IMG/VR virus record: IMGVR_UViG_3300023313_000001
Location: 1-64,000 of that record
Direction: 5' to 3' (one strand)
From: a virus
Length of the DNA: 64,000 nucleotides
The notes beneath the pieces were generated by a model. That model saw nothing but the letters and a program-made list of their open reading frames with translations. It did not search any database and was not told the origin of the DNA. Shown here one piece after another: positions 32,387 to 40,618 of this stretch (positions are counted from its first letter, which is position 1; each line of letters starts with the position of its first letter). Position numbers and translations under genes: made by a program.

Positions 32387-33529
32387 GTGGATTTACTCAA
32401 TATACCGAAAACTATTCATATAGGTGTCAATAAACGAAATGACACTTATACTGGTCATTTAGCTTATGTAATCTATACTGATGAAAAAGGCAAGAGACGG
32501 AAAGAATGCAGTTGGGAAAGCTGGAGAGATACCTCGATCGATCCAATTGATTATGATAACGTGCCAACTTCAGGATTTGTATTAAACAAGGGTGTCGGTG
32601 GTGGTAGATCTGGCGGTGGATGGAATGCTCGCAATGAATACATTCGGGTATACGATCCTCGTAATTTTGAGTTTGAAATTTCGGTAGCCAATTTATTATT
32701 CATATTGCAAGAGACAAATTCAATTAAAGGCAAAGGACTCGAAGGAGAATTTGTCTACTCATGGTCAGGAGCAGATTTAGTCCTACTCCCTGTGGCCAGT
32801 GCAGAATATGCTGCATCAACCGAATTTACAAATGCAAAAACCATGAAAGTCACCAAGAAAGATATGGTGGAAGGTTGTGTATATCTTAGTAAAGATATGA
32901 GAGAATTAGTTTACTTAGGTCGACATAAATGTAGACAATATTACGGATATAGTGATACATTCGGTTATAATGAATTAACCACACCTCCGGAAAAATTCTT
33001 TCATGTTTTTTATGATGTAGAAACTGAGAAGTATGATTTCGAACGTGGATTTACCAAATTATGTAAAAAGGTTAGTGATGAATCCTACCACGATTATGCT
33101 AATCTACATACTGAATTGGTTGATAGCAAATATTGTTCACTGTTATCCAAAACAATACTGACCCCTGTTACAATAGATGACATGCCTCCAACAATATGGA
33201 GAGATTGTAAGTTTTTCATTAGACGTGATGACCATTATGATATGTATCAAATAACAAACAATCACTGGAAATGTAGTCATAACGATAATACACCGTTGAA
33301 TACTGTTATCACATTAGATGGTGACACTGTAACTGATATCGAATTTGGTTCACGTGAAGTTAAACCTAGACACGGTGGGTTTAATCATGGACCGTCATAT
33401 AAAGAACACTACATTGACCATACAAAATTAGTAAAAATGGGTGACATTGAAATGTTTACCATAGAATATTTACTAGAATCTGGATTAACATTAGGAGTAC
33501 AAGATTATGTCCAACGACAATCAAATTAA
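32387..33529 (+). CDS. Unknown protein, 380 residues, GTG start
   Basis: GTG 32387 has TAGGAG at 32375-32380. The N-terminal half reads as beta-rich with a Gly-rich loop (GVGGGRSGGG), and the sequence is rich in Tyr and Asp. No family recognised. Possibly a large soluble regulator or virion protein. Overlaps the next gene by 23 bases. Confidence 0.6.
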   Translation: MDLLNIPKTIHIGVNKRNDTYTGHLAYVIYTDEKGKRRKECSWESWRDTSIDPIDYDNVPTSGFVLNKGVGGGRSGGGWNARNEYIRVYDPRNFEFEISVANLLFILQETNSIKGKGLEGEFVYSWSGADLVLLPVASAEYAASTEFTNAKTMKVTKKDMVEGCVYLSKDMRELVYLGRHKCRQYYGYSDTFGYNELTTPPEKFFHVFYDVETEKYDFERGFTKLCKKVSDESYHDYANLHTELVDSKYCSLLSKTILTPVTIDDMPPTIWRDCKFFIRRDDHYDMYQITNNHWKCSHNDNTPLNTVITLDGDTVTDIEFGSREVKPRHGGFNHGPSYKEHYIDHTKLVKMGDIEMFTIEYLLESGLTLGVQDYVQRQSN

Positions 33530-33929
33530 AGACTACAGAACTAAGGTAGAAGCCAAACGATCAGCTCTAGGCAGTAAACCTAGAGTGAACTACGTAACTA
33601 ATATGTTACTACCACTCAACGATAGTAAGTTGAATCTCAATTTAATGAATACAGAAAAGGCGTGCATAGATGTTGCACAACAGCTTGCAATGATGCATAA
33701 CGCACAAGTACAAGCTAATGAATGGTTAGGTACTTCACAATCACTTACGGTAGGTAATTTCAAAGTGGAAGAGTGGGTGGAAGATATTAGAACTCGTTTG
33801 TCTATTATTAACTGGGATCAAGAAAAACAAAAACTAAATGCTATGGACACCAAGCTAGCTGGATTGTTAAGTGAGGATGCCAAAACTGCTAATGCTATTG
33901 CAGACATTGCAGGCGAATTAGGTTTATAG
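33507..33929 (+). CDS. Unknown helical protein, 140 residues
   Basis: Shine-Dalgarno AGGAG lies inside the upstream gene. It is basic at the N-terminus, helical overall, and ends in an Ala-rich helix. No family recognised. Confidence 0.55.
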   Translation: MSNDNQIKDYRTKVEAKRSALGSKPRVNYVTNMLLPLNDSKLNLNLMNTEKACIDVAQQLAMMHNAQVQANEWLGTSQSLTVGNFKVEEWVEDIRTRLSIINWDQEKQKLNAMDTKLAGLLSEDAKTANAIADIAGELGL

Positions 33930-34293
33930 AATTACCCACACTGGTACCTGATATATTACATTACTATGCATGGTAATGTAATACCAAGCGATTAGGGCAT
34001 GGTATCACGGACATTTGAACAGTATGCTCCTATGCATGGGAGTTGCTACTACATAATGTTCACGGGTTCGACTCCCGATGTGTGGTCCAAATAATGCGAT
34101 GAAGTAGGTACAGCATCTAAATAGTCCAATGATGTAGGTTGTACAGTCGACCGTGCACAAAAAGCTGCAGCAAATTTTGCCGACTACGTATCATAGATAG
34201 TATGATTTTGGTTAAACTAATTTAATATGAAAGTAGTCCCTACATATTCATTAGACTTGAGATGATAGTTTACGTGGTGAGATGCCTGGTTGG
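33930..34293 (+). other. Gene-free region with a decayed tRNA
   Basis: About 360 bases without a supported gene. A tRNA-like 3' half at about 34010-34089 has a T loop TTCGACT and ends TCCA, but no matching 5' acceptor strand is found. Two similar GATG(A)AGTAGGT-type segments at about 34099 and 34132 and an open but startless frame to 34192 may be coding remnants. Confidence 0.4.
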
Positions 34294-34410
34294 TATAAAT
34301 ACAATACATTATATAGGAATTTAATCATGCTCACATTAACAGAACAGAACAGAATTAGAAAATTAGCTGGAATGCCATTATTGACTGAGGCAGCAGGCAT
34401 GTCGGCAGGG
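34294..34410 (+). repeat. Promoter-leader block repeat, copy 2
   Basis: Contains TATAAATA (34294-34301), the ATAGGAATTT ribosome binding site and the shared leader codons. Almost identical to copy 3 over its whole length. Confidence 0.9.
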
Positions 34411-34734
34411 CCGTCTGGTACTCCCATATCAATGAACCAAGTAGTTGAATACAAACGACGTGGATTCGTAGTAGCATATAAATACGATTTCTATGCAGAT
34501 GAACCAGACGACGAACTGCGTGATATGTACGGTGATGAAGAAGATTGGCCAACTAATAGTGCAGAGTTAGCTGATTACGGTTACGAACCAGATGTGTTAG
34601 CATTTAGATCTAAAGGTGATATGATCGGGTATGCTAAACAAGAAGATGATACAGAGAAATTTGTTTTCGTAAACGATACTACATTACGGTATGAACGTGA
34701 TACAGGTAGTTGGATTGAATACGTAATAGTGTAA
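34327..34734 (+). CDS. Leader-family protein 2 (probable internal head protein)
   Basis: 135 residues. Shares the first 28 residues (MLTLTEQNRIRKLAGMPLLTE then AAGMSAG) with protein 3. After the L-L-T-E site the body is acidic and unrelated to the others. TATAAATA lies upstream, consistent with late expression. Its stop runs straight into the next promoter-leader block. Confidence 0.6.
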   Translation: MLTLTEQNRIRKLAGMPLLTEAAGMSAGPSGTPISMNQVVEYKRRGFVVAYKYDFYADEPDDELRDMYGDEEDWPTNSAELADYGYEPDVLAFRSKGDMIGYAKQEDDTEKFVFVNDTTLRYERDTGSWIEYVIV

Positions 34735-34846
34735 ATACAATACATTATATAGGAATTTAATCATGCTCACATTAACAGAACAGAACAGAATTAGAAAATT
34801 AGCTGGAATGCCATTATTGACTGAGGCAGCAGGCATGTCGGCAGGG
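34732..34846 (+). repeat. Promoter-leader block repeat, copy 3
   Basis: Begins with TAAATAC at the stop codon of the gene before and continues through the leader codons. Nearly identical to copy 2. Confidence 0.9.
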
Positions 34847-35506
34847 TATGGTTTTGATCAACTGTCATACCACCAAAAATTGGTTGCCATAGCAAGTTTG
34901 ACAGCATACATGGAAGGTCCATGGGAATGGGACAGAGAAGATCGAGACGATTTGGCAGGATACGAGGATGCTGACAATGATGATGTCTTTGATGCATACA
35001 TGCGTAGTCATCAATTGGATATAACAAAGTTAACTCGCACTGAAATCTCACAACGCTGGAAAGATCTATTAAACAACGTGAGTGATGTAGCCTCAGATGC
35101 CGTTCGGTATGCATCTAATCCACGCGCTGTCGCAGAACAGCACCGACTCAGAGCAGACACTAAACCATTATTGACAGAAATGTCCACACAATCCCACCCA
35201 TTTATAGACCATCTACAATCTATGATAGCAGATGGTTCATCTGAATATTCTGATGCAGATGTTGCCTGGATAGAACGTGGTGAAGCCACTATCATTATCG
35301 ATAGGGATGTGGAAATGTACGCGGATGACATGGAATCACTGGACAGGAGATTTGAATCTTATGGATTTAATGAATATCGTGATTATGAATGGGGTATTGA
35401 GCGAGGGGATGATGGAGCACATGCTATTAGGATTTTAAACTTATCTATGTTGGATAATAAAAATGTGCAATCCATTTTAGAGTCTATATGTGGACCAGAA
35501 GACTAA
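34763..35506 (+). CDS. Leader-family protein 3, with an internal second cleavage-like site
   Basis: 247 residues. Besides the N-terminal leader it has a second PLLTEMSTQSHP at about residues 134-145, encoded by 35166-35200. That matches the leader end of protein 4, so it looks like a fusion of two family members or a polyprotein cut twice. Both segments are acidic. Function unknown. Confidence 0.6.
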   Translation: MLTLTEQNRIRKLAGMPLLTEAAGMSAGYGFDQLSYHQKLVAIASLTAYMEGPWEWDREDRDDLAGYEDADNDDVFDAYMRSHQLDITKLTRTEISQRWKDLLNNVSDVASDAVRYASNPRAVAEQHRLRADTKPLLTEMSTQSHPFIDHLQSMIADGSSEYSDADVAWIERGEATIIIDRDVEMYADDMESLDRRFESYGFNEYRDYEWGIERGDDGAHAIRILNLSMLDNKNVQSILESICGPED

Positions 35507-35618
35507 ATACAATACATTATATAGGAATTTAATCATGCTTACATTAACAGAACAGAACAGAATTAGAAAATTAGCTGGAATGCCATTATTGACTGAAATG
35601 TCCACACAATCCCACCCA
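35504..35618 (+). repeat. Promoter-leader block repeat, copy 4
   Basis: TAAATAC, ribosome binding site and leader codons as in copies 2 and 3, but the last part (MSTQSHP codons) matches the internal site of gene 3 at 35166-35200. Confidence 0.9.
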
Positions 35619-36290
35619 GCATCTTACATGAATCATGGTGCAAATATACCATTTGAAGACGGTAAGGATGGAATAGTATTCTTAGACGATAACAATCTTT
35701 TGTATGGCCTGGTTGGGGATGGTGTGAATAATTTCGAAGGAATTAAACGAATTTTCAGAGATTTCAGTAAAGGCCAGAGTTTCGATAGTGGTAGTGATAT
35801 GATGGTTGAATTTCTCCGTGACATCCCAGACCACGAAAAATGGTATAACGGGAAAGTACATGAAGTGACTAACCTAGCTGAATATCTAGATTTAGATGAT
35901 GATGATAGTGTATACGAACCTGTTGATCGTAAGAAATACCCTAGAACCAAGTTATCACCAAAGCTAACAGAAATGGCAGACCCACGTTCATCCGCAGCAG
36001 CTTTGTTCATGGATGAGAATGATGAAGTAGCAATCGATCAGGATCCTGATCAAATGCGTGATCACATTAGTCAAATCGGTCGTCGGAACTTGGTACGCGG
36101 TTGGCGCAAGAGTATTGAGCAATTTAGACAACAGATATCTAGAGCTGGACAACGTGATCCAGACAGTGTTCAACGAAACACAGAGGTGTTAAATAGATTC
36201 ATACGATACAATCGGTCTAAGTATGCTAATAATCAAGTCTTTTTCCACACAGACGAGTTTGCTGTACTATATTGCGGATCTATAGATTAA
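35535..36290 (+). CDS. Leader-family protein 4, with an internal second cleavage-like site
   Basis: 251 residues. Leader MLTLTEQNRIRKLAGMPLLTE, then MSTQSHPAS. A second S-P-K-L-T-E-M site lies at about residues 144-150, so the product could be cut into two parts. The C-terminal half is more basic (helical, Arg/Gln-rich). No enzyme motif seen. Confidence 0.6.
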   Translation: MLTLTEQNRIRKLAGMPLLTEMSTQSHPASYMNHGANIPFEDGKDGIVFLDDNNLLYGLVGDGVNNFEGIKRIFRDFSKGQSFDSGSDMMVEFLRDIPDHEKWYNGKVHEVTNLAEYLDLDDDDSVYEPVDRKKYPRTKLSPKLTEMADPRSSAAALFMDENDEVAIDQDPDQMRDHISQIGRRNLVRGWRKSIEQFRQQISRAGQRDPDSVQRNTEVLNRFIRYNRSKYANNQVFFHTDEFAVLYCGSID

Positions 36291-36310
36291 TGGTGTAAAA
36301 CTGTGAATTA

Positions 36311-36340
36311 ATAGTTGCTTATAATTAAATAAGCAACTAT
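36311..36340 (+). terminator. Perfect 12-bp hairpin downstream of the leader-family genes
   Basis: Bases 36311-36322 pair with 36329-36340 around a 6-base loop, with further pairing outside (TGTGA/TCACA). No T run. Probably a transcript end or processing site. Confidence 0.5.
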
Positions 36341-36442
36341 AATCTTCACAATTGGTAAAGGGACTGGAACGGCTTCCAGCTTTACGTCGCTCATAATGAG
36401 TTTAGCCGATAATTCAAATTACTATGTCAATGGAGACAGATA

Positions 36443-36490
36443 ATGAAACATACAAAATCTGATAAAACCAACGACATGCGTACCTCCTAA
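36443..36490 (+). CDS. Possible 15-residue leader peptide
   Basis: ATG 36443 with GGAGA seven bases upstream encodes MKHTKSDKTNDMRTS. The end of the frame contains TACCTCCTA, which is complementary to a Shine-Dalgarno. It lies just upstream of tRNA-Lys. Weakly supported. Confidence 0.3.
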   Translation: MKHTKSDKTNDMRTS

Positions 36491-36532
36491 GATAGTCTTA
36501 TTACGGTCCGTGTGTCGTTAAACGATACGTAC

Positions 36533-36609
36533 GGGCGTGTAGTGTAGTCTGGTAGCACACCATCCTTTTAAGATGATCAGGGTAGGTTCGAATCCTATCA
36601 CGCCCACCA
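36533..36609 (+). tRNA. tRNA-Lys (TTT)
   Basis: Perfect acceptor (36533-36539 with 36599-36605), A73, CCA. Anticodon loop CTTTTAA between CCATC and GATGA. This anticodon is a known target of host anticodon nucleases. Confidence 0.9.
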
Positions 36610-36672
36610 ATTCGTTGACTACAATATTTAATTCCAGTACACTACATCATTAACTCAATTTAGGAGCACCTC

Positions 36673-37140
36673 ATGACTTTTGGTAAACTAGATGAAGAAT
36701 CCACTTTTGGAGATAGACTCACAGAAATGATGAAGGCTGACAATGCTGATGATCCCAGTTCCATAGATACTCCGAAACGCGATGGTGGAACTTTACATGG
36801 ATGGTATTCGAAAATGTTTACGTTTGAAAGTAAAAAAGATCCCTTCACAGTAGTATTTGGTCATATTAGTGGTGACTCACGTTGGAGAGATGGAAAACCG
36901 ATTAAAACATCTCCAGTGATAACTTTAAACACAGAGGATCGGATTCTGGAAACTGAAAATACGATCTATCGACTAGGAAATGAGGCAACTGAACAAGACA
37001 TCATGTCCATTGGGATGTTGCGGTATGACATCCCATCAGGACCGGAAGACTACCACGTAGATGATGTAACAGTACCTGAACCACTGTCGGAAGAAGAGCA
37101 AGCAAAGCTAGATGCCATGTTACAAGCGATGATATTTTAA
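36673..37140 (+). CDS. Unknown acidic protein with RLTE leader, 155 residues
   Basis: Shine-Dalgarno TAGGAGC. The N-terminus MTFGKLDEESTFGDRLTEMM ends in L-T-E-M, like the cleavage-like sites in leader-family proteins 3 and 4. The remainder is acidic and beta-type. Stop overlaps the next start (TAATG). Confidence 0.55.
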   Translation: MTFGKLDEESTFGDRLTEMMKADNADDPSSIDTPKRDGGTLHGWYSKMFTFESKKDPFTVVFGHISGDSRWRDGKPIKTSPVITLNTEDRILETENTIYRLGNEATEQDIMSIGMLRYDIPSGPEDYHVDDVTVPEPLSEEEQAKLDAMLQAMIF

Positions 37141-37244
37141 TGGCAGATTGTGCACATACAAAAAACATAACCTGTCTCATGATCCGGAAGAGTGGGATGA
37201 AAATTTTAGATGCTATTGAACATCTATCGTATAAATATGAATAA
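37140..37244 (+). CDS. Small protein, 34 residues
   Basis: ATG overlaps the previous stop codon by one base. The peptide MADCAHTKNITCLMIRKSG continues as a short amphipathic helix. Coupling supports it, but nothing more is known. Confidence 0.4.
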   Translation: MADCAHTKNITCLMIRKSGMKILDAIEHLSYKYE

Positions 37245-37291
37245 CAACACCCGTAACGCCTCTGGATCAAGCGTACCAGAACGGGTTTATT

Positions 37292-37368
37292 GGCAACTTA
37301 GCTCAGTCTGGCAGAGCACATCCTTCATACGGATAAGGTCAGTGGTTCAAATCCACTAGTTGCTACCA
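37292..37368 (+). tRNA. tRNA-Met (CAT)
   Basis: Acceptor 37292-37298 with 37358-37364 (G-T at the first pair), A73, CCA. Anticodon loop TTCATAC between CATCC and GGATA gives CAT. No initiator features were found. Confidence 0.85.
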
Positions 37369-37376
37369 AATTGTTT

Positions 37377-37658
37377 ATGATAACAACTACTGTACACTGG
37401 AAATTGGACCACTATGATATAGACATTCGACGTCCTGCTAAATGGGGGAATCCATTCAAGATAGGAGTTGATGGTACTAGGTCTGAAGTCATTCAAAAAT
37501 TCGAAGATTATGTTAGATCTACTCCAGAACTGTTATCTGATATTGAAGAACTCAGAGGCAAACGTCTTGGTTGTTGGTGTGCACCAAAACCATGTCATGG
37601 TGATGTGTTAATTTCACTATTAGATGAGATTGCTTACAATAAGCTAATGGAATTTTAA
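37377..37658 (+). CDS. DUF4326-family protein
   Basis: 93 residues. The KWGNPFKIGVDGTRSEVIQKF segment and the C-terminal GKRLGCWCAPKPCHGDVL are the DUF4326 signature, with a Cys/His set that may bind metal. These proteins are common in phages and of unknown function. It starts only eight bases after tRNA-Met with no clear ribosome binding site. Confidence 0.75.
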   Translation: MITTTVHWKLDHYDIDIRRPAKWGNPFKIGVDGTRSEVIQKFEDYVRSTPELLSDIEELRGKRLGCWCAPKPCHGDVLISLLDEIAYNKLMEF

Positions 37659-37685
37659 ACTAAACATTAGGTAAGGCTGGACAAC

Positions 37686-38189
37686 ATGAATTTAACAGAA
37701 GTAACTAATACAGACAAACCCATCATTTTAGTGTTTGGACGATTGTGTTCAGGTAAAGGCACATACTGTCTGAGTAAGAAATATCAAAACTATACACACA
37801 TCACTACATCTGATATTGTAAAAAAAGTTTCCGGAAAACACACTCGTGGAGATTTACAAAAGACTGCAGATTTCGACGTACAAATTGCTGACGAAATGAT
37901 AACGTTCATTAAAAAGAACAAAAGCTCTATCATTGATGGAATTAGACAAAAGTCGATTGTAGATAAAATTATCAGTACCTTTGGGAATGATCAAATAGAC
38001 TTAATTTGGTTAGATGTTCCTTCTGATATCAGAAAAGCTAGATTTACTTCTCGATCAAGAGATAACGATGATCAGGGGTTCGAAAAAGCAGAAGCTGGAG
38101 ACAGCGCTTTAGGACTAGATGATTTGGAAGCACATTATAGAAGTATGAGTAACATAATTAATAACTACAACACCCAGTCGAAAAAATAA
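37686..38189 (+). CDS. P-loop nucleoside monophosphate kinase-like protein
   Basis: 167 residues with a Walker A near the N-terminus (VFGRLCSGKGTY, about residues 17-28), a central TSDIV and a lid-like R-rich segment (KARFTSRSRDNDD). This is the layout of dNMP/adenylate-type kinases that supply DNA precursors. The substrate cannot be told. Neighbours are nucleotide-metabolism genes. Confidence 0.7.
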   Translation: MNLTEVTNTDKPIILVFGRLCSGKGTYCLSKKYQNYTHITTSDIVKKVSGKHTRGDLQKTADFDVQIADEMITFIKKNKSSIIDGIRQKSIVDKIISTFGNDQIDLIWLDVPSDIRKARFTSRSRDNDDQGFEKAEAGDSALGLDDLEAHYRSMSNIINNYNTQSKK

Positions 38190-38263
38190 ACTCAAATACC
38201 GTTTACTTCTAACGACTCATCCATATATAATATCTGAGTTATCAACACCAGCAAGGATATTAT

Positions 38264-38779
38264 ATGTCGCACAATTGCAAATACACTTCGACCAAAACTT
38301 ATCACCAAGCGTTCCCTGTGGCATACCGTCAATGGCGTGCAGATCGAAAGAGTGGTAAAACATCTGGCATGTATACTCAAACTGAAATTCCTGGATGTAA
38401 CGCTATCCATGGATATGCTCTATCAATGCATTTTGAATTTTCCACAGATGTTCTAGATGCTAGAAATTGGGTTATGGATTTTGGTGGTTTAAGAGAACTG
38501 AAAAATATGTTAGATGAATACTTTGACCATACATTATTATTAGCTCAAGATGATCCAGATTATGATCAGATCAAAGCGTTAGGAACTGCTGGGCTTGCTA
38601 AGATAACGGAAGTTGAACGAACTGGATGTGAAGGAATAGCTGACTGGTTATATGAATACATCAATACCATATTTTTACCAAATTATGGTGAGGCTGATCG
38701 TATATGGTGTACTAAAATAGAAGTAAGGGAAACTGATAAAAACATGGCGTTCAGAAGTGGTTATCGAGATATTGAATAA
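38264..38779 (+). CDS. QueD/6-pyruvoyl-tetrahydropterin synthase-like protein
   Basis: 171 residues. It has IHGYALSMHFEF (two His of the zinc site), VMDFGGLRELKNMLDEYFDH (the conserved DFGxLK and FDH) and a C-terminal WLYEYI...KIEVRET (the catalytic Glu region). QueD makes 6-carboxytetrahydropterin from dihydroneopterin triphosphate for preQ0 synthesis. FolE, which makes its substrate, is two genes downstream. Other queuosine genes are not in the window. Confidence 0.7.
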   Translation: MSHNCKYTSTKTYHQAFPVAYRQWRADRKSGKTSGMYTQTEIPGCNAIHGYALSMHFEFSTDVLDARNWVMDFGGLRELKNMLDEYFDHTLLLAQDDPDYDQIKALGTAGLAKITEVERTGCEGIADWLYEYINTIFLPNYGEADRIWCTKIEVRETDKNMAFRSGYRDIE

Positions 38780-38811
38780 CACATAACTTAAATAATATAG
38801 GAATACTAACA

Positions 38812-39039
38812 ATGAATTATGCACAACTAGCAGAACAAGCGTACGTATCGTACGGAGAATATTCAAATTGGAAAAACTACCAAGGTAGTGGAATGCCAGC
38901 ATGGAAAGATTTACCACAATCAAATCAAAATGCGTGGATGAATGCAGCAGAATCTACGGTGGCACTAGTGCTAGACGATGTAGAGGGAGCAGTAGAGATG
39001 TCCAAGACTGAAATTTGTCCAAGGTTTGTTGCAGGGTAG
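38812..39039 (+). CDS. Unknown small protein, 75 residues
   Basis: Good Shine-Dalgarno (ATAGGAA). Acidic with many Tyr/Trp/Asn residues, beginning MNYAQLAEQAYVSYGEY. It sits between queD-like and folE, but no function is evident. Confidence 0.5.
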   Translation: MNYAQLAEQAYVSYGEYSNWKNYQGSGMPAWKDLPQSNQNAWMNAAESTVALVLDDVEGAVEMSKTEICPRFVAG

Positions 39040-39171
39040 AATATATACCTAAGCACTGGATGATTCGACTGAGTGCACTTTGAGTTTCAAGTCGACGCAA
39101 GTTGGGAGGTCTTGTTCCTTTATCTTCCAAACTTTTTCATTACAATACATAAAACACAAGGAAAATTAATA

Positions 39172-39864
39172 ATGTCGTATAATAAATTAAAGTGTGACAG
39201 TGCACTAGGTGCACTAGTCCAAAAACATCTCGAATCTCTACAATTACATACTCCAATGGTAGAATCTCCTTTATCAGAACAACAAAAAATTGATGCTATC
39301 AAACCCTTAATGCATGATATAATGGCAGTATTAGGATTAGATCTGACTGACGATAGTTTAGCAGACACTCCCCACAGAGTGGCTAAAATGTTTGTGAGAG
39401 AAATTTTTTGGGGATTAGATCCAGCTGCGTTTCCCAAATGTACAACAGTCAATAATAAAATGACTAGGGGGAATGAGTTCGTGTTAGAAAAAAACGTAAG
39501 CGTTAACTCTACATGCGAACACCATTTTCTACCCATATTAGGTGGATGTTGTATAGCGTATGTTCCACAAGATAAAGTTTTAGGATTGAGTAAGTTAAAT
39601 CGAGTCGCTGAATATTTCTCCAAGCGACCTCAGGTACAGGAAAGATTGACATCTCAAATTAGAGAGGCACTGGCCTTTATCTTAGGCACAGACGATGTTA
39701 TTGTTTACATCGATGCCAAACATACATGTGTGTCTACTAGGGGGGTGGAAGATGTTGGGTCGTCTACCGTAACGATGTCAGCTGGCGGTATATTTAATAC
39801 CCCAGAGTCTAGCATTCGATCTGAATTTTTAGCAATAGCTAGATCTGGAATGAATTTAGTGTAA
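39172..39864 (+). CDS. folE: GTP cyclohydrolase I
   Basis: 230 residues from ATG 39172, which has AAGGA upstream; a longer reading is not supported. It carries the zinc-site STCEHHFLPI, the VLGLSKLNRVAEYFSKRPQV helix and the C-terminal HTCVSTRGV region. It converts GTP to dihydroneopterin triphosphate, feeding folate or, with the QueD-like enzyme, 7-deazaguanine synthesis. Confidence 0.95.
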   Translation: MSYNKLKCDSALGALVQKHLESLQLHTPMVESPLSEQQKIDAIKPLMHDIMAVLGLDLTDDSLADTPHRVAKMFVREIFWGLDPAAFPKCTTVNNKMTRGNEFVLEKNVSVNSTCEHHFLPILGGCCIAYVPQDKVLGLSKLNRVAEYFSKRPQVQERLTSQIREALAFILGTDDVIVYIDAKHTCVSTRGVEDVGSSTVTMSAGGIFNTPESSIRSEFLAIARSGMNLV

Positions 39865-39907
39865 GTTAAGTCACAATGAATTCATTGTTAAGTCACAATG
39901 AATTCAT
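39865..39907 (+). repeat. Two direct copies of a 21-base unit
   Basis: GTTAAGTCACAATGAATTCAT occurs at 39865-39885 and again at 39887-39907, directly after folE. Possibly a recent duplication or operator pair. Confidence 0.85.
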
Positions 39908-39924
39908 CTACCCCCACCCGACCG

Positions 39925-39953
39925 TTGAGTTAAATTTAATTATGTAGTACAGT
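39925..39953 (+). promoter_or_regulatory. Sigma70-type promoter
   Basis: TTGAGT at 39925-39930 and TACAGT at 39948-39953 with a 17-base spacer, 29 bases before the next ATG. Confidence 0.5.
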
Positions 39954-39981
39954 TAATTAAATTTAGAAAATAGGGAACATC

Positions 39982-40344
39982 ATGACTGACATATCTCACA
40001 CAGTAGATCTGAGTACCTTAATATTATCTGATAAACCTCACCCTGAACCAGATTGGGAAAATCCGCGCGTGACAATCTCCATTGGGTTGAATGCACGAAT
40101 GCAAATCATTGAAATCATTAATGACGCAACAGCTAATCCGTACATAGTTGAAATGTTCGATGAGGGTGGTATTGAAGACGAGTTAGAATTTGATGACGAA
40201 GTTGGCATTTATCGTGCTGAACTTAGTACATTAGATACCTCATATGAAATGGAGTATGGCAGAGAATATGATTGGGATCCTGTGGTTAAACTGACACACA
40301 AGTACAACTTTATAACTTGCGGATGGGATGAAACAGATGACTAA
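39982..40344 (+). CDS. Unknown acidic protein, 120 residues
   Basis: Strongly acidic, soluble. Shine-Dalgarno AGGGAAC. Overlaps the next gene by 17 bases. No family recognised. Confidence 0.55.
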   Translation: MTDISHTVDLSTLILSDKPHPEPDWENPRVTISIGLNARMQIIEIINDATANPYIVEMFDEGGIEDELEFDDEVGIYRAELSTLDTSYEMEYGREYDWDPVVKLTHKYNFITCGWDETDD

Positions 40345-40612
40345 TAAAAAGAAAACAATTATCCATGTTAATCAATTTAAAATAAAAGCCAACAATAAAA
40401 CTATCCGTGAAAATCCTGATGATTGGATAGATAAACTAGAACCACCACTCACTGTTAAAACGTATAATACCAACGATTATTGTGATCGTGCTGATATTAC
40501 TGTTGGTGGGAAAGTGGTGGCTTCAATAATTCATCGTCCACATAAACCACTAAGTTGTGGGGCTAGAGTGTGGATAGAAACTTATGAGGATGTTGAATTA
40601 AAGTTCAACTAA
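40328..40612 (+). CDS. Unknown basic protein, 94 residues
   Basis: Begins inside the previous gene in another frame (MKQMTNKKKT; ATG 40337 is an alternative start). Basic N-terminus, beta-type remainder. Six bases before the deoxyribosyltransferase-like gene. Confidence 0.5.
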   Translation: MKQMTNKKKTIIHVNQFKIKANNKTIRENPDDWIDKLEPPLTVKTYNTNDYCDRADITVGGKVVASIIHRPHKPLSCGARVWIETYEDVELKFN

Positions 40613-40618
40613 AGTAAT

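Noticed and set aside
32248-32433. Small frame between the methyltransferase and the 32387 gene
   Set aside because: It overlaps both genes in another frame and has no ribosome binding site.
34010-34089. tRNA gene ending in TCCA
   Set aside because: T arm is plausible, but no 5' strand matches the acceptor and the anticodon arm has the wrong loop size. Kept only as a remnant.
34092-34192. Open frame reading DVGCTVDRAQKAAANFADYVS, with a TAG upstream in frame
   Set aside because: No start codon precedes it even if the TAG is read, so it is at best a remnant.
39073-39171. 33-residue N-terminal extension of FolE
   Set aside because: It has a poor start and no ribosome binding site, while ATG 39172 has both and matches family length.
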